Made by a program: the position numbers and the translations under genes
Part shown: positions 7,710-16,172 of the stretch, piece by piece
Layout: each line of letters begins with the position of its first letter
Numbering within the stretch: position 1 is the stretch's first letter
Source: JALJPB01 sp963933115
GTDB lineage: Bacteria; Pseudomonadota; Gammaproteobacteria; Enterobacterales; Alteromonadaceae
Assembly: GCA_963933115.1 (NCBI GenBank)
Contig: CAWVSL010000014.1
Location: 1-60,393, forward strand
Direction of reading: 5' to 3'
DNA length: 60,393 nt
The notes under the pieces: model-generated
Database searches by the model: none
Told to the model about the DNA's origin: nothing
The model's input: only the letters and a program-made list of their open reading frames with translations

Positions 7710-8633
7710 ATGCCAACATCAATGCCTGATATTGCCCATCAAACCACAGCTCAAACTGAAGGTAAACTTGATTGGGTCGGTATGAGTAATATTGAAATGC
7801 CCATGATGGTTGCCTCTCAAGGTGAGCAGCGCATGGTTTCAGCTCATATAGATGCTTTTGTTAATTTAAAAGAGCCACAAGCTAAAGGCATTCATATGTC
7901 TCGGCTTTATCTGCAACTCGATGAATTGTCGACTGGCGATATATTAACTTATCAATCGCTCGTCACTTTATTAGATGGCTTTATTAGTTCGCATCAAGAT
8001 TTAAGTGACAATGCGAAAGTCAAATTCTCTTTTGAGTACCATCTGCGACGTAAATCACTTGTCAGTGGGAAGCAGGGTTGGAAAGCTTACCCTGTCAGTA
8101 TAACGGGTCGACTTAATCAAGGTATATTTGATATAGAATTAGCTGTTGATGTTCCTTATTCATCAACCTGTCCTTGCTCAGCAGCTCTGGCTCGTCAGTT
8201 AATTCAACAAGCATTTCAGGATAAGTTCTCTGCTGAACAGCCAACAGATTTAAGCGCTATTCATGATTGGTTAGGCACAACAGAAGGTATCGTTGCGACT
8301 CCACACAGTCAACGCTCGGTTGCTGAGATCAAAGTAAAATTAGGTAATGGAGTTAAAGACTTCCCCATTACTACTTTAGTTAATGCCATTGAAGACTCAT
8401 TAAAAACACCTGTACAGGCTGCAGTTAAAAGAGCCGATGAACAGGAATTTGCTCGCTTAAATGGCCAAAATTTAATGTTTTGTGAAGATGCGGCTCGTCG
8501 ATTACAGCACACCATGAACTTATCAGAGCAATACGATGATTTTTGGTTAAAAATAAACCATCTTGAATCGCTTCATGCCCACGATGCGGTATCAATAACG
8601 ACTAAAGGTATTGTTGGTGGTTATCAACCTTAA
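7710..8633 (+). CDS. folE2: GTP cyclohydrolase FolE2 (type IB)
   Basis: 307 residues from the ATG at 7710, chosen because GGAG sits seven bases upstream and MPTSMPDIA begins like other FolE2 proteins; the frame could be extended back to TTG 7650. FolE2 converts GTP to dihydroneopterin triphosphate, first step of folate and preQ1/queuosine synthesis. The active-site Cys lies in SSTCPCSAALARQLIQQAF (about Cys154), and the conserved Glu is in MFCEDAARRLQ near the C-terminus. FolE2 enzymes work with metals other than zinc and often replace FolE when zinc is scarce. It stands alone and is followed by a terminator. Confidence 0.95.
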   Translation: MPTSMPDIAHQTTAQTEGKLDWVGMSNIEMPMMVASQGEQRMVSAHIDAFVNLKEPQAKGIHMSRLYLQLDELSTGDILTYQSLVTLLDGFISSHQDLSDNAKVKFSFEYHLRRKSLVSGKQGWKAYPVSITGRLNQGIFDIELAVDVPYSSTCPCSAALARQLIQQAFQDKFSAEQPTDLSAIHDWLGTTEGIVATPHSQRSVAEIKVKLGNGVKDFPITTLVNAIEDSLKTPVQAAVKRADEQEFARLNGQNLMFCEDAARRLQHTMNLSEQYDDFWLKINHLESLHAHDAVSITTKGIVGGYQP

Positions 8634-8665
8634 CACCTAGTGATTTACTAACAATCAACGATTAT

Positions 8666-8694
8666 CAAAGGCTGCATTATTGTAGCCTTTGTTG
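8666..8694 (+). terminator. Rho-independent terminator of folE2
   Basis: CAAAGGCT (8666-8673) pairs with AGCCTTTG (8684-8691), with possible extra loop-closing pairs. A T-rich tail (TTGTTTCTG) follows. It starts about 30 bp after the folE2 stop. Confidence 0.7.
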
Positions 8695-8779
8695 TTTCTG
8701 TCACCGACAAAAGCTATCAGCCTTTATCAAAAAGACTATACTAATAATGTAAAAAATAGCGCTTTTTGGGTTGTCACCC

Positions 8780-8808
8780 AATTATGTAGTAAAATTACAT
8801 AATTTTTT
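8780..8808 (+). terminator. AT-rich hairpin with T-run upstream of gltB
   Basis: AATTATGTA (8780-8788), loop GTAAAAT, TACATAATT (8796-8804), continuing into a run of T. A small GC stem (TGGGT/ACCCA, 8767-8780) abuts it. The shape is that of a weak intrinsic terminator, though no gene ends nearby apart from folE2 about 150 bp before. Confidence 0.4.
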
Positions 8809-9080
8809 CATATGAAGAATTTAAATAATCAATAACAAAAACCATACAGCCCAATGAAATCAAGCTACATAGTTAAACCCGTGTAATTTAAGAAAATAAT
8901 CAATTCTCAACATGATGTAAATAAACAACGAGTAAATACTCTATTTTGATTGACCTTTAGTTAACAAGTGTTTAATCTTGAAGGTTCCTCTTGGACTAAT
9001 ACGGGGTTATTATGCATTTCTTTATAACTTTACTTTTTATTATCCCGAATCCAAGTTGATATTTTATTAGGAGATAGTCT

Positions 9081-12000
9081 ATGCAGCTTTATGATCACAG
9101 CGTCCAAAAGGATAATTGTGGATTTGGTTTAATCGCTCATCAACACGGCGAAACAAGCCATAAATTGATAAAAACCTCAATTTCAGCACTTGATCGGATG
9201 CAGCATCGTGGTGGTATTGCAGCTGACGGAATTACTGGTGATGGTTGTGGCTTATTATTACAAAAACCTGATAGCTTTTTTCGTTCAATTGCTGAAGAAA
9301 ATAATTGGCAACTAGGTAAAAAATATGCCGTTGGTATGGTTTTTTTAAATCCAGACCCCATTGCGGCAACCTTGTCAAAAAAAATATTCGAAGAAGAATT
9401 GTCTCGTGAAACATTAACGATTGTCGGCTGGCGAGAAGTTCCAACAGACAAATCAGTTTTGGGTCCTATTGCCTTAGGCAATCTTCCTTCCATTGAACAA
9501 ATATTTGTTGATGCACCGGCAGGATGGCGAAACCGTGACTTAGAACGTCGCTTATACATGGCTCGTCGCCGTGCAGAAAAACGTATTACTGATAGTGTAT
9601 TTTATGTAGCGAGCTTGTCTTGTTTGGTAACTATCTATAAAGGCTTAGTGATGCCAGTAGACTTACCGCACTTTTATTTAGATCTGGCTGATATTCGCAT
9701 GCAAAGTGCAATTTGTGTTTTCCATCAGCGTTTTTCAACTAATACCTCTCCTCAATGGCATCTTGCTCAACCTTTTCGTTACTTAGCCCACAATGGTGAA
9801 ATTAATACCATTAAAGGTAACCGACAATGGAGCCGTGCTCGTACGTATAGATTTCAATCGCCATTACTACCTGATTTACAAGACGCAGCCCCCTTTTTAA
9901 ATGAAAAAGGGTCTGACTCATCATCTTTAGATAATATGCTTGAACTTTTCTTTGCCGGCGGTATGGATTTATATCGCGCGATGCGTTTGTTGATGCCACC
10001 TGCATGGGAAAATAGCCCACGGATGGATGACGACTTAAAAGCATTTTATGAATTTAACTCAATGCATATGGAGCCTTGGGATGGTCCTGCTGGAGTGGTC
10101 ATGACCAATGGCCGGCACGTTGCCTGTAACTTAGATAGAAACGGTCTTCGCCCTGCCCGCTATGTTATTACCCGTGATGGTTTTATTACCCTTGCCTCAG
10201 AAGTCGGTATTTGGGATTACGGTGAAGACGAAGTTATTGAAAAAGGCCGAGTCGGACCTGGTGAAATGTTAGCCATAGACACCTACACAGGTAAAATTTT
10301 CAAATCAACTGATATTGATAAAGAGCTCAAAGTTCGTCATCCATATCGTGAGTGGCTAGATAAAAACATTCGAACGCTAGTACCTTTTTCTAAATTAGAC
10401 GCTTCGTTAATTGGCAAACGTGTATTTAACGACCATCAAATATCTCAGTATCATAAAATGTTCAACTACAGTTATGAAGAAATTCAACAAGTAGTAAAAA
10501 CGTTAGCTGAAAACGGTCAAGAAGCTACCGGTTCTATGGGTGACGATACACCGATGGCAGTACTTTCTAGCCAACCTCGTACTCTCTTTGATTATTTTCG
10601 CCAGCAATTTGCTCAAGTGACTAATCCACCTATTGACCCTTTACGGGAAAAATACGTTATGTCACTAGGTACTTGTATTGGCCGTGAGCATAACGTTTTT
10701 AATGAAACGACTGGACACGCCGACCGTATTTCATTTGAGACACCCATACTAATGTATACCGGATTAAAGCAGCTAAGAGAGCTCGATCCTGAGCATTATC
10801 GCAGTGATACATTGACATTAAATTATGATCAAAAAGAAGGTTTAGCAACGGCGATCACTCGTATTTGTGATGAGGCAGAAGATCTTGTTCGCAACAAAAA
10901 CACGGTTATTTTAGTACTGTCCGATAGAAAAATACTTCCCGGATTTTTACCTATCCCTGCCGCTATGGCTGTTGGAGCAGTACAAAAACGTTTAGTTGAT
11001 CAACAACTCCGTTGTGATTCAAATATTATTGTTGAAACCGCGTCAGCAAGAGACTCACATCAATTTGCGGTATTACTGGGCTTAGGTGCAACAGCAATTT
11101 ATCCTTATTTGGCGTTAGAAACTGTTGAACAGTTAGTTGATCAAGGACAAATTAATTTAACCGCTCGTGATGCCGTAATTAATTACCGTGACGGTATCAA
11201 CAAAGGGTTATTAAAAATACTGTCTAAAATGGGTATTTCTACCATCGCTAGTTATCGCTGTGCCGGTTTATATGAAATTATTGGTTTAGGCGAAGACATT
11301 ATGACCCTATGTTTTCCTGAAATTCCAAGTCGTCTCAAAGGGGCTGACTTTGATGATATCGAGCAAGATACTATTAACCTTGCCCGCAAAGCGTTCTTAC
11401 CTCATCAAAAAGTCAACCATGGCGGCTTATTAAAATATGTTCATGGCGGTGAATACCATGCTTATAATCCAGAAGTAGTCACTAATTTACAAACAGCAGT
11501 TAAAAGCGGTGAGTACAGTGATTATTTAAAATTTGCTAATGAAGTCAATAATCGCCCGGTATCAACGTTACGTGATTTATTAGCCCTTAAAACTGATAAT
11601 AAATCGATTGATCTTAATGATGTTGAACCTGATAGCGAAATGTTCAAACGTTTTGACAGCGCAGCGATGTCTATTGGTGCACTAAGTCCTGAAGCACATG
11701 AAGCACTGGCCATTGCGATGAACCGTTTAGGCGGCTTTTCAAATTCTGGTGAGGGTGGTGAAGATCAGCGTCGTTTTGGTACGGTAAAAAATTCACGTAT
11801 TAAACAAATCGCCTCAGGCCGATTTGGTGTAACACCTCACTATTTAGTTAATGCAGATGTACTACAAATTAAAATAGCTCAAGGTGCAAAACCTGGTGAA
11901 GGTGGTCAATTGCCAGGTGATAAAGTATCACCGCTGATTGCTAAACTACGTTATTCAGTTCCTGGAGTAACGTTAATATCGCCACCGCCACATCATGATA

Positions 12001-13541
12001 TTTATTCAATCGAAGATTTAGCTCAACTCATTTTTGATCTAAAACAAGTAAACCCGCAAGCCGTAGTTTCGGTAAAACTGGTTTCTGGACCAGGCGTTGG
12101 CACAATTGCTTCAGGTGTTGCTAAAGCATATGCAGACTTCATAACCATTTCTGGTTATGACGGTGGTACAGCAGCAAGTCCACTAACATCAGTGAAATAT
12201 GCCGGTTGTCCTTGGGAAATAGGTTTAGCTGAAGCACATCAATCGTTGGTTGAAAATGGTTTACGTCATAAAGTCCGCTTACAAGTTGATGGTGGTTTAA
12301 AAACAGGCGTAGATATTGTCAAAGCAGCAATACTTGGTGCAGAAAGCTTTGGCTTTGGAACCGCCCCTATGGTGACTCTAGGTTGTAAGTTCCTCCGTAT
12401 ATGTCATTTAAACAACTGTGCTACAGGTGTTGCAACACAAGATGAAGTGTTACGTGAAAAGTTCTTCAAGGGGCTGCCTGAGCAAGTAATGACCTATTTT
12501 AAGTTTATTGCACAGGAAGTACGTCAAATTTTAGCGGAGCTTGGTGTTGAAAGCTTGACAGCACTCATTGGTCGTACTGATTTGTTAGTACCACTTAAAG
12601 GGATTAGTTCAAAACAGCAGAAATTAGATTTATCACCAATTATTGCGCCTGTTATTGCAGGTAACAATACCGCGCTTTATAAAACGGAAGAAAATAATCC
12701 TTATGACAAAGGGTTATTAAATAAAGAAATGTTAGCAGTAACACTGGACGCTATTACTCACAGTAACGGTGGTGACTTTAGATTTTCAGTGCAAAATACT
12801 GACCGCTCCGTTGGCGCCTCTCTATCTGGTGCGATTGCTCGTCATCATGGTGACCAAGGCATGGCAACGGCTCCAATTACCATTCATTTAACAGGAACTG
12901 CGGGACAAAGTTTCGGTGTCTGGAATGCTGGCGGTTTAAATATTATTCTAACAGGTGATGCTAACGACTATGTTGGCAAAGGCATGGCGGGTGGTAAGTT
13001 AACTATCAAGCCACCAAAAGGGGTTGCCTATCAAAGTCATGAAGCAATGATTATGGGTAATACCTGTTTATACGGTGCTACTGGTGGAAAATTATTTGCA
13101 AGTGGCCGTGCGGGCGAACGTTTTGCTGTTCGTAATTCTGGGTGTCATGCGGTAATTGAAGGTACTGGCGATCACACCTGTGAGTATATGACAGGGGGTA
13201 TTGTTACCGTACTCGGTGATGTGGGTATAAACTTTGGTGCCGGTATGACCGGTGGTTTTGCTTACGTATTAGATGAAGCTAATGATTTAGATTCTCGTTT
13301 AAATAAAGAGTCTATTGAATTATTAGACATTGAGGATTTAATGATTCATCAAGAACATTTACGTGGCATCATCAATAATCATTTTGAAGAAACAGGCAGC
13401 TGCCGAGCGCAAGAAATTTTGCAAGATTTTGATAAATTCGCACCTTTGTTTAAATTAATAAAGCCAACAGCAACTGACGTTAAAACATTATTAGGCCATC
13501 GCAGCCGTTCATCTGCTGAACTTCGTGTACAAGCACAATAG
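9081..13541 (+). CDS. gltB: Glutamate synthase (NADPH), large (alpha) subunit
   Basis: 1486 residues, the usual length. It transfers the amide of glutamine to 2-oxoglutarate, making two glutamates. The first 12 residues are a propeptide: Cys13 in KDNCGFG should become the N-terminal nucleophile of the type II glutaminase domain (about 13-430). The central and FMN-binding synthase domains follow (about 480-1220), with SGEGGED, GAKPGEGGQLPG and SGYDGGTAASP. The three 3Fe-4S cysteines are Cys1102, Cys1108 and Cys1113 (CKFLRICHLNNC). The C-terminal GXGXG beta-helix domain spans about 1250-1460. AGGAGA precedes the ATG. gltD follows 80 bp downstream. Confidence 0.98.
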   Translation: MQLYDHSVQKDNCGFGLIAHQHGETSHKLIKTSISALDRMQHRGGIAADGITGDGCGLLLQKPDSFFRSIAEENNWQLGKKYAVGMVFLNPDPIAATLSKKIFEEELSRETLTIVGWREVPTDKSVLGPIALGNLPSIEQIFVDAPAGWRNRDLERRLYMARRRAEKRITDSVFYVASLSCLVTIYKGLVMPVDLPHFYLDLADIRMQSAICVFHQRFSTNTSPQWHLAQPFRYLAHNGEINTIKGNRQWSRARTYRFQSPLLPDLQDAAPFLNEKGSDSSSLDNMLELFFAGGMDLYRAMRLLMPPAWENSPRMDDDLKAFYEFNSMHMEPWDGPAGVVMTNGRHVACNLDRNGLRPARYVITRDGFITLASEVGIWDYGEDEVIEKGRVGPGEMLAIDTYTGKIFKSTDIDKELKVRHPYREWLDKNIRTLVPFSKLDASLIGKRVFNDHQISQYHKMFNYSYEEIQQVVKTLAENGQEATGSMGDDTPMAVLSSQPRTLFDYFRQQFAQVTNPPIDPLREKYVMSLGTCIGREHNVFNETTGHADRISFETPILMYTGLKQLRELDPEHYRSDTLTLNYDQKEGLATAITRICDEAEDLVRNKNTVILVLSDRKILPGFLPIPAAMAVGAVQKRLVDQQLRCDSNIIVETASARDSHQFAVLLGLGATAIYPYLALETVEQLVDQGQINLTARDAVINYRDGINKGLLKILSKMGISTIASYRCAGLYEIIGLGEDIMTLCFPEIPSRLKGADFDDIEQDTINLARKAFLPHQKVNHGGLLKYVHGGEYHAYNPEVVTNLQTAVKSGEYSDYLKFANEVNNRPVSTLRDLLALKTDNKSIDLNDVEPDSEMFKRFDSAAMSIGALSPEAHEALAIAMNRLGGFSNSGEGGEDQRRFGTVKNSRIKQIASGRFGVTPHYLVNADVLQIKIAQGAKPGEGGQLPGDKVSPLIAKLRYSVPGVTLISPPPHHDIYSIEDLAQLIFDLKQVNPQAVVSVKLVSGPGVGTIASGVAKAYADFITISGYDGGTAASPLTSVKYAGCPWEIGLAEAHQSLVENGLRHKVRLQVDGGLKTGVDIVKAAILGAESFGFGTAPMVTLGCKFLRICHLNNCATGVATQDEVLREKFFKGLPEQVMTYFKFIAQEVRQILAELGVESLTALIGRTDLLVPLKGISSKQQKLDLSPIIAPVIAGNNTALYKTEENNPYDKGLLNKEMLAVTLDAITHSNGGDFRFSVQNTDRSVGASLSGAIARHHGDQGMATAPITIHLTGTAGQSFGVWNAGGLNIILTGDANDYVGKGMAGGKLTIKPPKGVAYQSHEAMIMGNTCLYGATGGKLFASGRAGERFAVRNSGCHAVIEGTGDHTCEYMTGGIVTVLGDVGINFGAGMTGGFAYVLDEANDLDSRLNKESIELLDIEDLMIHQEHLRGIINNHFEETGSCRAQEILQDFDKFAPLFKLIKPTATDVKTLLGHRSRSSAELRVQAQ

Positions 13542-13621
13542 CAGCGTTTGCTTTTATACAAAAAAATGAACAATAGGCTTTTAGCCTAGGCGTTAGTAAC
13601 AAACTGAATGAGTAAAAAAAG

Positions 13622-15079
13622 ATGAGTAAAAATGTTTATCAATTTATTGATGTAAAACGTATTGACCCGCCTAAAAAAGCGATCTCTCAACGTAAAATCG
13701 ATTTTGTTGAAATTTATCAACCGTTAAGTGAAGACCAAAGTGAAGGTCAGGCAGATCGGTGCTTAGATTGTGGCAATCCCTATTGCGAATGGAAATGTCC
13801 AGTACACAACTATATCCCACAGTGGTTAGAACTCGTTACTGAAGGTAAAATATTTGAGGCTGCTGAGCTATGTCATTCTACCAATAGCCTACCTGAGATG
13901 TGTGGCCGTGTTTGTCCACAAGATAGATTATGTGAGTCAGCCTGTACCTTAAATGAAGACTTTGGTGCAGTAACCATAGGGAATATTGAAAAATACATTA
14001 CTGATACAGCCTTTGATCAAGGTTGGACGCCTGACTTATCACACGTCATTAAAACAGGTAAACGTGTCGCCGTTATTGGTGCAGGTCCTGCTGGTTTATC
14101 CTGTGCCGATGTATTAACTCGTAATGGGATTGATGCTGTTGTTTTTGACAAACATGCTGAGATTGGTGGCCTATTAACCTTTGGTATACCTGCATTTAAG
14201 TTAGAAAAAGACGTTATTGTTCGTCGCCGAAAAATATTTGAAGGTATGGGTATAGAGTTCAAACTCAACGTCAATGTTGGCCAAGACATTAGCTTTGAAA
14301 AACTCAGCGATGAGTACGATGCTGTATTTTTAGCATTAGGCACTTACACCGATATGAAAGGTGGTTTTGAACATGAAAGTGCTCCAGGTGTTTATAACGC
14401 ACTGGACTTCTTAATTGGTAACACCCAAAATTTAATGGGCATTACTAACAAAGAAGGCGAAGAAAAATTAGATAGTGTCAAACCTTATGTGAGTTTTAAA
14501 GACAAAACAGTTATTGTACTTGGTGGTGGTGATACTGCTATGGATTGTGTGCGCTCATCAATTCGACAAGGTGCTAAAGATGTTACCTGTGCTTATCGAC
14601 GTGATCAAGCCAATATGCCGGGCTCACCTCGAGAAGTACAAAATGCCAAAGAAGAGGGTGTTAATTTTAAATTTAATATTCAACCACTTGATATCGAAGT
14701 AGATAATAATGGAAAAACAATTGGCGTTAGGTTTGTTAAGACTCAATTAGGTCCAACAGATGTTAATGGACGACAAAATCCAGAACCTATTGAAGGCAGT
14801 GAGTTTTTAATGGAAGCAGACGCAGTAGTTATCGCTTTTGGTTTCTTGCCTAGCCCGCCACAATGGATGATAGATGCAGGTGTTAAACTTGATAGTCGTG
14901 GCAGAGTGGTTGCCGTAGAGAACTCTCAATTTGCATTGCAAACTAGTAACGCTAATATTTTTGCGGGAGGTGATATGGTGCTTGGTTCAGATTTAGTTGT
15001 CACCGCCGTTGATCAAGGTCGAAAAGCAGCGATGGGTATTTTAGATTATGTTTTTGAAGAGCTATACGTTTCTGCTTAA
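13622..15079 (+). CDS. gltD: Glutamate synthase (NADPH), small (beta) subunit
   Basis: 485 residues. It supplies electrons from NADPH to GltB through FAD and 4Fe-4S clusters. N-terminal cysteines Cys47, Cys50, Cys55, Cys59 (CLDCGNPYCEWKCP) and a second set in CGRVCPQDRLCESACTL hold the clusters. A GAGPAGL dinucleotide-binding motif for FAD lies near residue 153 and a VLGGGDTAMDC motif for NADPH near 300. It is the last gene of the gltBD unit, followed by a strong terminator. Confidence 0.97.
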   Translation: MSKNVYQFIDVKRIDPPKKAISQRKIDFVEIYQPLSEDQSEGQADRCLDCGNPYCEWKCPVHNYIPQWLELVTEGKIFEAAELCHSTNSLPEMCGRVCPQDRLCESACTLNEDFGAVTIGNIEKYITDTAFDQGWTPDLSHVIKTGKRVAVIGAGPAGLSCADVLTRNGIDAVVFDKHAEIGGLLTFGIPAFKLEKDVIVRRRKIFEGMGIEFKLNVNVGQDISFEKLSDEYDAVFLALGTYTDMKGGFEHESAPGVYNALDFLIGNTQNLMGITNKEGEEKLDSVKPYVSFKDKTVIVLGGGDTAMDCVRSSIRQGAKDVTCAYRRDQANMPGSPREVQNAKEEGVNFKFNIQPLDIEVDNNGKTIGVRFVKTQLGPTDVNGRQNPEPIEGSEFLMEADAVVIAFGFLPSPPQWMIDAGVKLDSRGRVVAVENSQFALQTSNANIFAGGDMVLGSDLVVTAVDQGRKAAMGILDYVFEELYVSA

Positions 15080-15115
15080 TAACTCTCCAATTTAATTAAC
15101 ATTAACCTCTCGATT

Positions 15116-15141
15116 AAAACAGCAGCTTAGGCTGCTGTTTT
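15116..15141 (+). terminator. Rho-independent terminator of gltBD
   Basis: Perfect 11-bp stem AAAACAGCAGC / GCTGCTGTTTT with loop TTAG, beginning 37 bp after the gltD stop. The 3' arm ends in TTTT. Confidence 0.88.
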
Positions 15142-15228
15142 GATCTGGCTAAAAGCGCTAGCAAACACTCTTTAATTTCAGGAAAATATTGATTCCACTT
15201 AATATTATAGACCTGATGATTAAATAGT

Positions 15229-16086
15229 TTATTCTTTATTCTTTAAAGACAAAGCAAGCTCGTATAAGGTGTTTTTCTTGACACCATAAATTTGTGCAGC
15301 AATAGCACATGCTTTTTTAGGTGGTAGCTCATCAACAAGTAACTTTAAAGTTGCGGCCACTTGTGATGGTATATCCTCGGCTGAAGACTTATGGCCTTCA
15401 ATAATAAGAACCATTTCACCTTTAAGTTGGTTTGGGTCTTGTAATAGCCAAGTGAGTAAATTTTCAGCGCTATCGGAGTGAATGGTTTCAAATGTTTTTG
15501 TTAACTCCCTAGCAATCACTACGTATCGCTCACCACCAAGGGTTTTAACAATATCACTTATCGTATCGATTGCACGTCGTGGCGCATCATAAAACACCAT
15601 AGTACGAGGCTCTTCACTAATTTCAATTAACTTGGCTTGTCGTGCACCCGACTTGGAGGGTAAAAACCCTTCAAATGTAAACCTATCTGTCGGCAGTCCT
15701 GCACTCGATAAGGCGGCAATAACAGCGCAAGCACCAGGAATAGGACTAACCGATAAACCTAACTGCCGGCAATGGCGAACTAAATGAAAGCCAGGGTCAC
15801 TAATTAACGGTGTTCCCGCATCAGAAACTAAGGCAATACTTTTACCTTCTTGCAACATCAATGCGATTTGATCTTGGCGTTGACGCTCATTATGATCATG
15901 CAATGATAAAGTTTTATTTTTAATCGCAAAGGCTGTTAATAACCGCTGAGTATGGCGTGTGTCTTCACATGCAATAACATCTACTTGAGACAAAATATCA
16001 ATAGCTCTTTGGCTAATATCACCTAAGTTACCAATTGGGGTGGCAACTATGTATAAAGTACCTGAATTTACCTGAGTTTCTGTCAT
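15229..16086 (-). CDS. rsmI: 16S rRNA (cytidine1402-2'-O)-methyltransferase RsmI
   Basis: 285 residues. RsmI adds the 2'-O-methyl group of C1402 in the decoding centre. It is a tetrapyrrole-methylase-fold protein: GTLYIVATPIGNLGDIS at the N-terminus, ACEDTRHTQRLL, the glycine-rich LVSDAGTPLISDPG and VVIARELTKTFE. The length matches E. coli RsmI (YraL). It is divergent from lpoA, the usual arrangement in gammaproteobacteria, with a short promoter gap of about 90 bp. Confidence 0.95.
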   Translation of the reverse strand: MTETQVNSGTLYIVATPIGNLGDISQRAIDILSQVDVIACEDTRHTQRLLTAFAIKNKTLSLHDHNERQRQDQIALMLQEGKSIALVSDAGTPLISDPGFHLVRHCRQLGLSVSPIPGACAVIAALSSAGLPTDRFTFEGFLPSKSGARQAKLIEISEEPRTMVFYDAPRRAIDTISDIVKTLGGERYVVIARELTKTFETIHSDSAENLLTWLLQDPNQLKGEMVLIIEGHKSSAEDIPSQVAATLKLLVDELPPKKACAIAAQIYGVKKNTLYELALSLKNKE

Positions 16087-16172
16087 TTTAGCTTACTTTT
16101 GTTGTGACCTTTGTTAATGAAGTCTATTATAAACCCATACTCAACTTTAAATGCATGGATTTTTTCCCTGAT

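Larger units (their letters stand above)
8634..9080. other. Intergenic region between folE2 and gltB with several hairpins
   Basis: No protein gene is supported. The 5' part holds the folE2 terminator (8666-8691). A second group (8767-8808) has TGGGT-TGTC-ACCCA directly followed by a 9-bp stem (AATTATGTA / TACATAATT) and a T-run. The last 250 bp hold the gltB promoter and leader, ending with AGGAGA 8-13 bases before the start. A short regulatory RNA between the two hairpin groups or a gltB leader attenuator is possible but unproved. Confidence 0.45.

Noticed and set aside
9140..9559. Antisense open frames inside gltB, mgtE, mreB and other large genes
   Set aside because: They lack recognisable domains and ribosome sites and lie wholly inside well-identified genes on the other strand.
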